A DNA stretch of 62,338 nucleotides from Sphingomonadales bacterium (GTDB taxonomy: Bacteria > Pseudomonadota > Alphaproteobacteria > Sphingomonadales > Sphingomonadaceae). The notes under the pieces are model-generated. The model made no database searches. It saw nothing but the letters and a program-made list of their open reading frames with translations, and was not told where the DNA came from. This document shows, one piece after another, positions 48,604 through 58,555 of the stretch. The position numbers and the translations under genes are program-made. How positions within the stretch are numbered: the stretch's first letter is position 1; each line of letters starts with the position of its first letter. The stretch lies in the NCBI GenBank assembly GCA_018971065.1, contig JAGWVC010000005.1, positions 1 to 62,338 of the forward strand, written 5' to 3'.

Positions 48604-51600
48604 ATGGCCACCACCGCCGAGCCCCCCGTCAAGCCTGCCGCCACCCCGCAGGACCGCGTCGCCGCGCGCATGACCCATGCCGCGCAGCACGACCCGCAGT
48701 TTATTGCCGCGAAGTCGCTGCCGGAAATTCAGGCCGCCCGCACCGCCCCCGGCGTTTCGCTGGCGCAGGCGGTGAAGATCACGATGGAAGGCTATGGCCC
48801 GCGTCCGGCGCTGGGCAAGCGTGCCCGCGAACTCGTCACCGATCCGCGCACCGGGCGCAGCACCCTCAAGCTGCTGCCGCGTTTCGAGACTTGCACGTAT
48901 GATGAGCTCTGGGGCCAGTCGCGGGCCATTGCCGCCGAGTGGCATGCCGATGGCTTCACCGCCGGCGACATGGTCTGCCTGCTGGGCTTCACCAGCCCGG
49001 ACTATGCCGCCGTGCTGCTGGCGAACATGCATCGCGGCGGGGTGAATGTGCCGTTGCAGACCGCCGCGCCGCCGTCGCAGCATCGCGATATCATGGCCGA
49101 GACCGAGCCGAGGATTTATGTCACCGGCATCGAGTATATCGAGCTGGCGGTGGACGGCATCCTGATGGATTTCCAGCCTGGCCGCCTGATCGTGATGGAT
49201 TACGACGCGCGCGACGATGACCAGCGCGACGCGCTCGCGGCAGGCCGGGCGCGGCTGGCGGCGGCGGGCAGTGCGGTGCGCGTGGATACGCTGGACGAGG
49301 TGATCGCGCGCGGTCGCCGGCTGGCCGAGCCGGAGGTATACTCGCCGGCGCCGGGCGAGGACCCGCTGGCGTGGCTGTTCTACACCTCCGGCTCCACCGG
49401 GACGCCGAAGGGGGTGATCTTCTGGCACAGCCTGACGATCACGCAGTGGCAGGCCGAGGCCAAGCTGCCGATGATCACGCTCAGCTTCATGCCGATGAGC
49501 CACGGCATCGGCAACGGCTACCTGCTGATGGCGCTGGCCGCCGGCGGCACCAGCTATTGCTCGCCCAGGGCTGATCTTTCGACGCTGTTCGAGGATCTGG
49601 CGCTGGTGCGCCCGACGATCTCGTCGCTGGTGCCGCGCGTGTGCGAACTGCTGCATCACCACTTCATGGCGACGGTGGACAAGCGCCTCGCCGCCGGGGC
49701 CGACCCCGCCACGGTCGAGGCCGACACCATGCGCTGGATGCGCGAGGAGGTGCTGGGCGGGCGGCTGTTCTCGGTGGGCTGCGGCTCGGCCTCGCTGGCG
49801 CCCGAGACTTACGCGTTCATGGAAGCCATGCTCGATATGCACATGGCGATCGGCTATTCTTCCACCGAGATCGCCTGGGGCACGGTGATGGTGGACTGGA
49901 AGATCCAGCGCCCGCCGGTCGAAGCCTACAAGCTGCGCGACGTGCCCGAACTGGGCTATTTCAGCACCGACAAGCCGCACCCGCGCGGCGAACTGCTGGT
50001 GAAGAGCAGCCGGTTTATGGGCGGCTACTACAAGCGGCCCGACCTGACGGCGGAGAAGGTCGATGCCGAGGGGTTCTATGCCACTGGCGACGTGATGGCC
50101 GAACTGGCGCCCGATCATCTGGTGTTCGTCGATCGCAGCAACAACGTCATCAAGCTGAGCCAGGGCGAGTTCGTGGCGATCTCGCGGCTGGAAGCGCTGT
50201 ACATGCACGCGGCCGAGATCGCGCAGGTTTACCTCTATGGCAGTTCGGAGCGGCCGTATCTGGTGGGCGTGGTGGTGCCGGGCGACGAACTGCGGGCGGA
50301 ACTGGCCGAGCGGCCCGAACACGTCCGGCAGGTCCTGCGCGCGGCGATGCAGCGCGTGGCGGAGGAGCAGAAGCTCAACTCATGGGAACTGCCGCGCGAC
50401 TTCATCGTCGAGGGCGAGCCGTTCAGCCTTGCCAACAAGCTGCTGACCGAAGTGGGCAAGCACGCCCGGCCCAACCTGCGCGACCACTATGTCGAGCGGC
50501 TGGAAGCGCTCTACGCGAAACTGGCGGCGGACCAGATCGACACGCTGCGCGCGCTGCGCACCGGCGGGGCGGAACGGCCGGTGATCGAGGTGGTGCAGCA
50601 GGCGCTTCAGGCCTCGCTGGGCGTGGCCGAAGGCGATGTGCGGCCCGAGGTGCGCTTCGTCGATCTGGGCGGGGACTCGCTGTCGGCGCTGACGTTCTCG
50701 ACGCTGCTGGGCGAGATCTATGGCGTCGAGGTGCCGGTGGGCGTCATCATCAACCCGGCGGGCGATCTGGCCGGCCTTGCCGCGTTCATCGAGGCGCTGA
50801 AGGGTGGTGATGGACAGCGCGCCTCGTTCTTCACCGTGCATTCGGCGGAGAATACCGAGGTTTACGCGCACGAGCTGACGCTGGACAAGTTCATCCCCGC
50901 CGAAGTGCTGGCGGCGGCGCCCGCCCTGCCGGCGGCGGCGGACGAGATCGCTTCGGTGCTGGTGACGGGCGTTACCGGGTTCCTGGGGCGGTTTCAGATG
51001 ATGGAATGGCTGGAGCGGCTGCACGGCAAGGGCAAGGTCCATGTACTGGCGCGCGGGCACGATGCCGCCGGCGCGCGGGCGCGGGTGGAGGACGCGCTGG
51101 CGTCCGATCCGGTGCTGCTGGCGCGGTTCCGCGAACTGGCGGAGGGCACGCTGGAAGTGCTGGCGGGCGACATGGCGCTGCCCGGGCTGGGGCTGGACGA
51201 GGCCACGCTGGCGCGGCTGGCGCACGAACTGGACGCCATTGTCCACCCCGCCGCGCACGTGAACCACGTGCTGCCTTACCACCAGTTGTTCGCCGCCAAT
51301 GTGGCGGGCACGGCCGACCTGATCCGGCTGGCGCTGACCACGCGGAAGAAGCACTTCCATTTCGTCTCGACGCTGGGCGTCATCGCGCTGGGCCATGCCG
51401 GGGTGGACGAGGATGGCGATATCCGCGCGATAGTGCCGTCCAGCGAGCTCGATGACAGCTATGCCAACGGCTATGGCACCTCGAAATGGGCGGGCGAAGT
51501 GCTGCTGCGCGAGGCGCACGCGCTGGCGGGCATTCCGGCAGCGGTGTTTCGGCCGGGGATGATCCTGGCGCACGCCACCTGCGCGGGGCAGCTCAACGTG

Positions 51601-52122
51601 CCCGACATGTTCACCCGGCTGGTCTACAGCCTGGCGGTGACGGGAATCGCGCCGGCCACGTTCTACGCGCAGGACCTTTCGAACGGCCGCCCCGGCGGGC
51701 GCTACGACGGTCTGCCGGTGGACCTGCTGGCGAAAGCGATCACCGCGATCGGCGTCGGGCACAAGGGGGGCTACCAGTCGTACAACCTGTCCGGCCCCAC
51801 GGGCGAAGGCTCGGGCTGGGACGAGTTCGTGGACTGGATGATCGACGCCGGTTGCGACATCGAGCGCGTCGCCCCTTACGACGAATGGCTGCGCCGGTTC
51901 GAGACGGCGATGCTGTCGCTGCCCGAGGACAGCCGCGCGCAATCGGTGCTGGCGATCCTGGGGCCATACCGGCAGGTGCAGACCTCGATGGGCGGCGGCG
52001 GCGTCCCGGCGGCCCGCTGGCGCGAAGGCTGCGCGGCGGCGGGGCTGGCGGTCGGGCCGGTGTCGGCCGAGCTGATCGGCAAATACGTGGCCGATCTGCG
52101 GCATCTGGGGTGGCTGGATTAG
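48604..52122 (+). CDS. car: Carboxylic acid reductase
   Basis: A 1172-residue multidomain enzyme that reduces carboxylic acids to aldehydes with ATP and NADPH. The adenylation domain has FYTSGSTGTPKG (about residue 260) and the YKRPDLTAEKVDAEGFYATGD region. The carrier domain has the phosphopantetheine serine in DLGGDSLSAL (about 692). The C-terminal reductase starts with VLVTGVTGFLG (about 782) and has YANGYGTSKWAGE. ATG 48604 follows GGAGAG at 7 bases. It needs a PPTase, which is not encoded nearby. The physiological acid is unknown. Confidence 0.93.
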   Translation: MATTAEPPVKPAATPQDRVAARMTHAAQHDPQFIAAKSLPEIQAARTAPGVSLAQAVKITMEGYGPRPALGKRARELVTDPRTGRSTLKLLPRFETCTYDELWGQSRAIAAEWHADGFTAGDMVCLLGFTSPDYAAVLLANMHRGGVNVPLQTAAPPSQHRDIMAETEPRIYVTGIEYIELAVDGILMDFQPGRLIVMDYDARDDDQRDALAAGRARLAAAGSAVRVDTLDEVIARGRRLAEPEVYSPAPGEDPLAWLFYTSGSTGTPKGVIFWHSLTITQWQAEAKLPMITLSFMPMSHGIGNGYLLMALAAGGTSYCSPRADLSTLFEDLALVRPTISSLVPRVCELLHHHFMATVDKRLAAGADPATVEADTMRWMREEVLGGRLFSVGCGSASLAPETYAFMEAMLDMHMAIGYSSTEIAWGTVMVDWKIQRPPVEAYKLRDVPELGYFSTDKPHPRGELLVKSSRFMGGYYKRPDLTAEKVDAEGFYATGDVMAELAPDHLVFVDRSNNVIKLSQGEFVAISRLEALYMHAAEIAQVYLYGSSERPYLVGVVVPGDELRAELAERPEHVRQVLRAAMQRVAEEQKLNSWELPRDFIVEGEPFSLANKLLTEVGKHARPNLRDHYVERLEALYAKLAADQIDTLRALRTGGAERPVIEVVQQALQASLGVAEGDVRPEVRFVDLGGDSLSALTFSTLLGEIYGVEVPVGVIINPAGDLAGLAAFIEALKGGDGQRASFFTVHSAENTEVYAHELTLDKFIPAEVLAAAPALPAAADEIASVLVTGVTGFLGRFQMMEWLERLHGKGKVHVLARGHDAAGARARVEDALASDPVLLARFRELAEGTLEVLAGDMALPGLGLDEATLARLAHELDAIVHPAAHVNHVLPYHQLFAANVAGTADLIRLALTTRKKHFHFVSTLGVIALGHAGVDEDGDIRAIVPSSELDDSYANGYGTSKWAGEVLLREAHALAGIPAAVFRPGMILAHATCAGQLNVPDMFTRLVYSLAVTGIAPATFYAQDLSNGRPGGRYDGLPVDLLAKAITAIGVGHKGGYQSYNLSGPTGEGSGWDEFVDWMIDAGCDIERVAPYDEWLRRFETAMLSLPEDSRAQSVLAILGPYRQVQTSMGGGGVPAARWREGCAAAGLAVGPVSAELIGKYVADLRHLGWLD

Positions 52123-52123
52123 A

Positions 52124-52168
52124 GCGTTTTTCGAACGGAGTGGAACACGAAGTGACTCGGAAAAACGC
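52124..52168. repeat. Inverted repeat after car
   Basis: GCGTTTTTC (52124-52132) and GAAAAACGC (52160-52168) are complementary around a 27-base centre. The sequence resembles a dispersed alphaproteobacterial intergenic palindrome and starts one base after the car stop codon. Confidence 0.6.
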
Positions 52169-52182
52169 GGTAAAACAGAATT

Positions 52183-52229
52183 CTAGAGCACGCCCCGATC
52201 TGATTTGATCAGATCGGGGCGTGCTCTAG
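52183..52229. terminator. 22 bp perfect hairpin between converging genes
   Basis: The 22-base arms 52183-52204 and 52208-52229 are perfectly complementary around TTG. The right arm contains the stop codon of the 1690-residue surface protein. It can end transcription from car (+) and from the surface locus (-). Confidence 0.8.
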
Positions 52230-55200
52230 CGGTGGAGGCCCAGGAACCCGAAGCTGTTCGCGTCGAACTTGGCCTTCAGCGACGCGAACACGCCCTTGGT
52301 GGTGCTCTGCGCGGCGGCAAAGTCGCGGTCGCGATAGCCGGCGATGTTGTAGCCCAGCGTGAAGGCGACATCGCGCGACGGTGAGAAGCCGATGGCGGGG
52401 CCAACCGAGAATTGCGTGGTGTGGTCGGTGAGGTTGGTGCGGATCGAGGCGACGCCGCCGATCTCGAAGCGGTCGCCCAGCCTGATATGCGCGTCGATGC
52501 CGCCCAGCAGGGTGGTGCCGGCCAGCGTATAGCCGTCGTACTTATCGAAGTTGTGGCGCAGCGCCGCGAACACACCGATTTCGGTGCGTTGCGTCAGCTC
52601 CTCGTCGCCGTCCTGGTTCTTCAGGTGGCCGCGTGGCGACCAGTTGCCCGAGAAGCTGGCGATCAGGCGGCGCGAGTTGGCGTTGACGTTGCCGGCGGAG
52701 AACACCGAGGTGGCGGTTCCGGCAACGCCGGCGGTCAGCGCGGCACCGGGCTGCGCGGTGGCGGCGGCAATGCGGTCGGCGCGGTATTCCAGCTTGGTCA
52801 GATAAGCGAACGACGAATAGCCGGGGCGCGAGGCATAGGCGATCGCGCCGGTCGTCGTCTTGCTGAGGCTGCCGTCCGCGCCCTGTGCATCGGTGATGGC
52901 AAGTCCGGCGCCCAGCACCTTGCCCTCGCCAAGCTGGCGGATCGCGCCCACGGTCAGCCCCTTGCGGGCGGCCAGTTCGCCATCGCGCCATTCGCCGCGC
53001 GCGGTGACGGTCCAGCGTTCGCGCCGCCAGGTGCCGCCCAGCGTTACGGCGGTGAAGTTCTCGGCCAACTGGCCGTTGCCGTTGAGCTGGCCGCCCGAGC
53101 TGGCCGGCTGCGCGGCGTTGACCACTTTGGCCAGGTCGAACCCGCCCAGCACCTTGTTGGCATCCACGGTGGCGTCCAGCGTCACCGACTTGCCGACGTC
53201 GAGCGTCTGCGCCAGCCCGAACGCGGCATAGGAGCGCGCGCCGTATTCGGCGATGTCCTGCTTGCCAAACCCGGCCATCGCGCGCGCGCCGTGCCACGGC
53301 TGCAATTCCAGCCCGACGCGCCCGGTGCGGGCGCGGATCGCGTTGCCGGTGGCGATTTCGTAAGTGCCGGTCAACTTGACGGTGGGCGTCAGGCTGTAGC
53401 GCGCGGTCAGCGAATGGCGGGCGGGCAGGTCGATCGCATCCGTGCCGCCGATGCCGAAGCTGGTGGCGGCTTCCAGTTCGAGGCGGTTGTTCAGCAGGCG
53501 GCGGGTGGCCCCGGCGTCGATCACTGTCGAATTGGCGTCGCCGGTGGCGAGGTGGTCGAGGATGGTCGAGACGCCCAGCCGCAGCGTGGTCGCCTGGGTG
53601 CGGTATTCGCCCTTTACCTGCACCGCCTCGCGGTGGGTGGCGTCGGTCAGGCTGTCGTCATACCAGCTCGACCCGCTGAACGAGAGCGCCTCGGTGACGC
53701 GATACCGCGCGGTCATGCCCAGCTTGCGGCGGCCCGCTTCGGCGCCGCTGACGCTGCCGGTGCCGAAGCCCTGTTCGACCGAGCGGGCATAGGCCAGCAG
53801 GTCCAGGCGGCGATCATGGTGCTCGGCCTCGACCAGCCAGGCGGTGGCGGCAACCCCGGCGGTCTCGCTGACCGACGCTTCGGCGCGGATCTCGGTGTTC
53901 GCGGATGGGCGCGCGCGCAGGTCGATGGCCTGAACGCTGGTGCGCGCCGTGTCGCCCTTCTCGCTGATCGCGGTGGTGCCGACGCGCAGCTTGCCGTTGG
54001 CGCTGGTCCAGTCGGCGCGCAGGCCGCCGTTCAGCGCGCCGCCGTTGCCCAGCGCCGGATCGGTGTCGAACTCGACGACGATGAATTGCGGGTTCAGGTC
54101 AGCATCGCGGCTCAGGATCGGGCGCTTGAAGGTGATCGCGCCGGTCAGCAGGTCCACGTCGTAATCGACGAAGCGGCTGAGCGGCGTGGTCGAGACGATC
54201 ACTTCCGAACGGAACCGGTCACGCACCTGCAGCGTCACCGTCTCGCTGTTGGCAAGGATGGTGGTGGCGCCCAGCGCGTAAGGGCCGGATAGCCCGGCGC
54301 CCTGGAACTCGACGCGGCGATGCGTGGACGAGACCTTGGCGCCGAAGCCCTGCACATGCAGGCGGCCGAAATTGCCTTCCGCCTGCACGCCGGTCAGCGT
54401 GCGCTGGTAGCGGGCAAGCTGGGTCTGGGTGAAGCCGGTCTCGTAATCGCCGAACATCGCCGAGAACTTCCGCGCCTCGATGCGGATGTAGTATTTCTCG
54501 CGGCTGGCGGAATCGAAGCGGCGCGTCGCGCCATCGGCATAGACGGTGTAGTAGGCGCGCGGGTCGATCGCACCCAGCAGGCGCTGGTCGTCCTTCTGCT
54601 TCGCGCTGTCATAGGCGGCGGTCAGCAGGCTGCCCAGCACGCGGCCTTTGGCATAGAACGCGACGCGGGCGTGGCGGCCAAGGTCGCTGTCGAAGCGGCC
54701 GGTCTTTTCCATGATGTCGGCAAGATCACGGCTGCCCACGGCGCCTTCGGCGAGGCCGACCAGCGTCCACTTGAGGTCACCGGGCACCACCCATGCCTCC
54801 AGGCTCTGGTGGCGCTGCTGGTCGCGGTCGCCAAAGGTGAAATCGAGCGCGAGGCGGCCCGAGACCATCGTCGGCGCCAGTTCGACCAGCGCGATGCCGT
54901 CATCGCCCTTCACCACCCAGTGCGGCGCCGCGCGGCCCAGCCCGGACAGCGCGCGGCTCTGCATCGCATCCAGCGCTTCGGCGCTTTCGTAAGGCTGGCC
55001 CAGCGTCAGCTCGCCCGAGATGCCGGCGTGGACCGGCCGGCCATTGCGATCGAGGATGCGCAGCGCCAGCACCGGGCGGGTGCGGCCATCGGCGACAAGG
55101 CGGGTGCGCTCGCGGACGATCTCGATTTGCGCAGGGGTCTGGTTGAAGTGGACGTCGCGCTCCAGCCGCTCGGCCTGGCTGCCGTTGGCGTTGCGGACCA

Positions 55201-57298
55201 CGGCGACCAAGTGGCTGGTCTCGCGCTCCAGCGGCAGACCGCGCCAGATCGACACGGCATATGTGCGGTCGGCGGCGACTTTCAGGCCGTCGTAGGACAC
55301 CTTGTCCACCGGCTTGCCGTCGATCGACAGGTCGATCTTCTGGTCGGGCCGGTGGCGGATGACGACGCGCAGCGCCGGCGCGCGCGGGTTGTGATCGACG
55401 CCGGGGAACAGGAACGCGTTGGGGCCATTGCCCAGCGCCAGCCAGTCGGTCTCGCCGCCCGCCGCCTCGCGGTCGCTGGCAACGCCGGGGGTGCTGCCGT
55501 CCTTCGCGGCAGGGGCCTTGGGGGCGGGGTTCCAGCCCTTCACGTGGAAATCGGCAACGGCAAGGCTGCCGCCCTGGCCGCTGACGAAGCGCGAGATCGC
55601 GCTGCCCGCCTGCCGCACCGAGCCGTGGCAGCGCGCGAATTCGGCGCCGTCGGGCAGGGTGGCCTGCATCGCCTGGACGACGTGATCGCCCGGCGTCACG
55701 CCGTCGAAGTGATAGCGGCCATCGCCATCGGTAACCGCGAAACTGCCGTCTTCCAGCATCACGCGGATGCCGGGCACGCCGGGATGGGCCTCGGTCGTGG
55801 AACAGCCGCCGGCGGTGACGCGCCCGATCAGCGTCATCCGCGCGGTCAGCCCGTCCGGTTCGATCTTCACCACGGCGCTGCCATAGCCGGTCAGCCCGCG
55901 CGCATCGGTGGCGGCGGCCTTGTTCAGCGCCTGTCCTGCGGGTGCGTCGGCGCGGACCGTCATCGCATAGGTCACGGTGCGGCTCTGGCCGGGGGCAAGA
56001 TTGCCGAGGCGCGCGGTCAGGCCGCGCCCGTCCGGGGCGATGGTGATGACTTCGGGGTGGGAAATGCCGTCCACGCGAACCGAATCGGCGCGAAGACGCA
56101 GCGCGGGCGAGGGCGCATCGACCACCACGACGTCGCGCTTGACGTGAATCGGGTCGATATTGCGCACCGTGATCGCATAGCCGAGCAGGTCGCCCGGCTG
56201 GGCCGAAGGGCGCGACACCGACTTGACCACGCTGACCGCCACCGGCGGGCGATCGACCGGAATGTCGATGTGGATCGGATCGGGCGTGGTGACGGCAAAT
56301 GCCGCGCCGAACGACGGCGCGCTGACCAGCACGGCGTTGCCGTCGTGGCGCTTCAGCCCCGCCATCCCGGCCGGATCGGCGGTGGAGGGCGCCTTGTACG
56401 GTTGCGGCGGCTCGACGACGAGGCGGTAATTGCCGTTGCGCACCAGCGGGAAACGGTATTCGCCGCTGTTCAGCTTGTAGACCACGCCGGCGCCGTCGGT
56501 GATCGGCTGGCCGGTCACGATCGTGTTAGGCCAGGCGGTTACCCCGTCCAGCGCGAAAACCTGCGCGGGCGCGCCGGTCTGGGCATCGACAATGCGAACG
56601 GTGGCGCCATCGATCGCGGTGCCGTCCTCGCTGTCGAACACGAAACCGTAAGGGTCGGCCAGCACGTCCAGCGTGGCCACGGCGATCGGCGTCACCCGGC
56701 CGTCCACCAGGCAGTGGATCGAGATCTCGTCGCCCGATGCCACCGACAGGCGGCAATCCCCGGCTACCGGATCGGGCGGGATCGCCGTGGTCGGCATCGC
56801 GCCGATGAATACGCCGGTGTTCGGCCCGGTTTCATAGATGGTGATGGTTTCGCGATCGCCGGATGTCGTCACCAGCTCGGTGGTGATCGCCTCGACGGCG
56901 TTCGGGTCCTTGTTGGCCTGCGCGGCGACAAGGCGGAAATAGAACGTGTCGCCGATGTAGAGCTTGGTCGACTGTTCCAGGCTGGCGACAGCGGTGTTGC
57001 CATTGATGCCGGGCACCGGCAGCAGGGCGTTGCCGCAGCGCGAGGGCGCGAAGGCCAGCGCATTGGCCAGCGTCGGCGACTGCACGAAAGTGTTCAGCGT
57101 CACCGGCGGAATGGTCAGCGCGAACGCCACGGTGTTCGAGGACGTGCTCGATTCCACGCCCTGGAAGGTCCAGTGCGCGTTGGCCGTGTTGCTGATGGTG
57201 GTGCCGGTTGTCTGGGCGTCGGCTTGCGGGAGGAACAGTCCCAGCAGCGCGCACAACAGCGCCACCGCCACGGCGATCGAGGCGGTCGGTTTCTTCAT
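52226..57298 (-). CDS. Giant DUF11/SdrD-B-like surface protein with C-terminal barrel
   Basis: A 1690-residue secreted protein. A signal peptide (KKPTASIAVAVALLCALLGL, cleavage after ADAQ) is followed by Ig-like DUF11 modules (ISNTANAHWTFQG; VSVVKSVSRPSAQPGDLLGYAITVRN at about 370), a prealbumin-like module (GVPGIRVMLEDGSFAVTDGDGRYHFDGV at about 520) and, in the last ~800 residues, alternating short strands with aromatic girdles that look like an outer-membrane barrel. No LPXTG or type IX signal is seen. It is last in a four-gene - strand locus of secreted DUF11 proteins, so it may anchor or export them. Function is unknown. Confidence 0.85.
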   Translation of the reverse strand: MKKPTASIAVAVALLCALLGLFLPQADAQTTGTTISNTANAHWTFQGVESSTSSNTVAFALTIPPVTLNTFVQSPTLANALAFAPSRCGNALLPVPGINGNTAVASLEQSTKLYIGDTFYFRLVAAQANKDPNAVEAITTELVTTSGDRETITIYETGPNTGVFIGAMPTTAIPPDPVAGDCRLSVASGDEISIHCLVDGRVTPIAVATLDVLADPYGFVFDSEDGTAIDGATVRIVDAQTGAPAQVFALDGVTAWPNTIVTGQPITDGAGVVYKLNSGEYRFPLVRNGNYRLVVEPPQPYKAPSTADPAGMAGLKRHDGNAVLVSAPSFGAAFAVTTPDPIHIDIPVDRPPVAVSVVKSVSRPSAQPGDLLGYAITVRNIDPIHVKRDVVVVDAPSPALRLRADSVRVDGISHPEVITIAPDGRGLTARLGNLAPGQSRTVTYAMTVRADAPAGQALNKAAATDARGLTGYGSAVVKIEPDGLTARMTLIGRVTAGGCSTTEAHPGVPGIRVMLEDGSFAVTDGDGRYHFDGVTPGDHVVQAMQATLPDGAEFARCHGSVRQAGSAISRFVSGQGGSLAVADFHVKGWNPAPKAPAAKDGSTPGVASDREAAGGETDWLALGNGPNAFLFPGVDHNPRAPALRVVIRHRPDQKIDLSIDGKPVDKVSYDGLKVAADRTYAVSIWRGLPLERETSHLVAVVRNANGSQAERLERDVHFNQTPAQIEIVRERTRLVADGRTRPVLALRILDRNGRPVHAGISGELTLGQPYESAEALDAMQSRALSGLGRAAPHWVVKGDDGIALVELAPTMVSGRLALDFTFGDRDQQRHQSLEAWVVPGDLKWTLVGLAEGAVGSRDLADIMEKTGRFDSDLGRHARVAFYAKGRVLGSLLTAAYDSAKQKDDQRLLGAIDPRAYYTVYADGATRRFDSASREKYYIRIEARKFSAMFGDYETGFTQTQLARYQRTLTGVQAEGNFGRLHVQGFGAKVSSTHRRVEFQGAGLSGPYALGATTILANSETVTLQVRDRFRSEVIVSTTPLSRFVDYDVDLLTGAITFKRPILSRDADLNPQFIVVEFDTDPALGNGGALNGGLRADWTSANGKLRVGTTAISEKGDTARTSVQAIDLRARPSANTEIRAEASVSETAGVAATAWLVEAEHHDRRLDLLAYARSVEQGFGTGSVSGAEAGRRKLGMTARYRVTEALSFSGSSWYDDSLTDATHREAVQVKGEYRTQATTLRLGVSTILDHLATGDANSTVIDAGATRRLLNNRLELEAATSFGIGGTDAIDLPARHSLTARYSLTPTVKLTGTYEIATGNAIRARTGRVGLELQPWHGARAMAGFGKQDIAEYGARSYAAFGLAQTLDVGKSVTLDATVDANKVLGGFDLAKVVNAAQPASSGGQLNGNGQLAENFTAVTLGGTWRRERWTVTARGEWRDGELAARKGLTVGAIRQLGEGKVLGAGLAITDAQGADGSLSKTTTGAIAYASRPGYSSFAYLTKLEYRADRIAAATAQPGAALTAGVAGTATSVFSAGNVNANSRRLIASFSGNWSPRGHLKNQDGDEELTQRTEIGVFAALRHNFDKYDGYTLAGTTLLGGIDAHIRLGDRFEIGGVASIRTNLTDHTTQFSVGPAIGFSPSRDVAFTLGYNIAGYRDRDFAAAQSTTKGVFASLKAKFDANSFGFLGLHR

Positions 57299-57353
57299 GC
57301 GGTTTGGCACGAGCGGCCGGGGCGAACGCATTCGCCCGCCCCGGCCGGCCGGA

Positions 57354-58415
57354 TCAGTTGATCGTTACCCGGAAGCGCAGTCCGCTGGAGGTGCCGGCGG
57401 CCAGGTTGCTGAGCGTGCCGGTCACGGTGGGGGTGGGCGTGGCGGTGTAGGTGCCGCCCGCCGTGCCCGCCGAACAGGTGGTGCCCGAAACCGTCGCGTT
57501 CACGAAAATCGTGTTCAACGAATAGGTTACCGTGGTAGGCAGCGTATCCGAGATCGACAGGCCGGTGGCGGTGGCCGCACCCGCGCCGTTGGCGACGGCG
57601 ATGCAATATTCGATGACCGCGCCCGGAATTGCCTTCGGATTGGTGGTGCCGTTGACCGGGTCCGAGATGATCGTCGAGTACTTGTTGACCGACAGCACCG
57701 CGCCGGCAACGGTATAGTCGCCCTTGACCGAGTACTTGCCGTCGCCCGCAACGTCGCCGCCGGTGCCGGCCGCGTCGGCCAGCACGGTATCGACGCCGGC
57801 GGTGTTGGCGCCCACCGTGTTGGTCAGCACCGCGCCTTCGGTGGCGGCGGTGCCACCGGCTTCGGCGGTGGCGGTGAGGATGATGCCCGAGACCTGCGTG
57901 TTGGTGGCGCCGGCCGGGATGTCGGAAACGACGAACACCGTTTTGGTGGCATCGGCGGCCAGTTCATCCAGATAGGTTATCTGGGTGTCGGTGCCGGCGT
58001 CATACGTGCCGTTGCCGTTGGTATCGACGTAGTACTTGAAATTGCTGACGTCGAACGCATCGGTGCCGCCGTGCTGCGCGGTGGCGCCGCTGGTCTGGTT
58101 GGTGGCCGCCAGGCCCACGTCGATGGTGTCGTTCGACGAGTTGGTGACGGTGTAGGTCGTCACCTGTGCCAGCGCGCCCGGTGCCACCGAGGTGGTGGTG
58201 CCCGCCGTGGTCATCGTCAGCACGACCTTGCGGTCGACGGTGATGGTGTTCGACGCGGTCTGCGCGGTCTGGGCGACCGACGCGACGGTGTAGTTCACCG
58301 AGACGGTGTTGGTGATCGTCGCGCCGGCGGTGGTGCCGGTGGCGTGGGCGGAACCGGCGATGCCGACCGAAAGCGCGGCGAAGCCGACCGCCGAAAGCAG
58401 TCTTGAATTCCTCAT
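57354..58415 (-). CDS. Secreted DUF11 repeat protein with Ca-binding-like loop
   Basis: A 353-residue exported protein. The signal peptide (RNSRLLSAVGFAALSVGIAGSAHA) is followed by two or three DUF11-type beta modules. One loop reads DTNGNGTYDAGTD, like dockerin or type-3 calcium loops. A C-terminal module contains SDPVNGTTNPKAIPGAVIEY, nearly the same as in the divergent 639-residue protein. It is Thr/Ala/Gly-rich and ends FRVTIN. It lies 55 bases before the giant gene and is probably co-transcribed. Confidence 0.85.
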   Translation of the reverse strand: MRNSRLLSAVGFAALSVGIAGSAHATGTTAGATITNTVSVNYTVASVAQTAQTASNTITVDRKVVLTMTTAGTTTSVAPGALAQVTTYTVTNSSNDTIDVGLAATNQTSGATAQHGGTDAFDVSNFKYYVDTNGNGTYDAGTDTQITYLDELAADATKTVFVVSDIPAGATNTQVSGIILTATAEAGGTAATEGAVLTNTVGANTAGVDTVLADAAGTGGDVAGDGKYSVKGDYTVAGAVLSVNKYSTIISDPVNGTTNPKAIPGAVIEYCIAVANGAGAATATGLSISDTLPTTVTYSLNTIFVNATVSGTTCSAGTAGGTYTATPTPTVTGTLSNLAAGTSSGLRFRVTIN

Positions 58416-58478
58416 GTCACTTACCCCTAAGCTGGGCTTCAGGCGCGATTACGCAACTCTTGCGGCTGAAGCGGGACC

Positions 58479-58555
58479 CTTCATTCGTGCGTCACCGCAC
58501 GTTCCTTCATTCGCGCGTCGCCGCACGTTTATTGTTTCGCGCGTCATCGCACGGT
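58479..58555. repeat. Three degenerate 26 bp tandem repeats
   Basis: Units at 58479-58503, 58504-58529 and 58530-58555 share CATTCGCGCGTCGCCGCACG-like sequence. Each unit holds a small hairpin (CGTGCG-TCAC-CGCACG in the first). The third unit includes the stop codon of the 157-residue gene. It looks like a locally amplified 3' end, not a CRISPR. Confidence 0.7.

Noticed and set aside
54320..57361. 1013-codon open frame antisense to the giant surface gene
   Set aside because: It is a shadow of the high-GC coding strand, with no signal peptide, domain or ribosome site, and a product dominated by Arg, Gly, Ala and Asp.
58479..58555. Possible CRISPR array
   Set aside because: The units are contiguous 26 bp repeats without spacers and run into a coding region. 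No cas genes are present.
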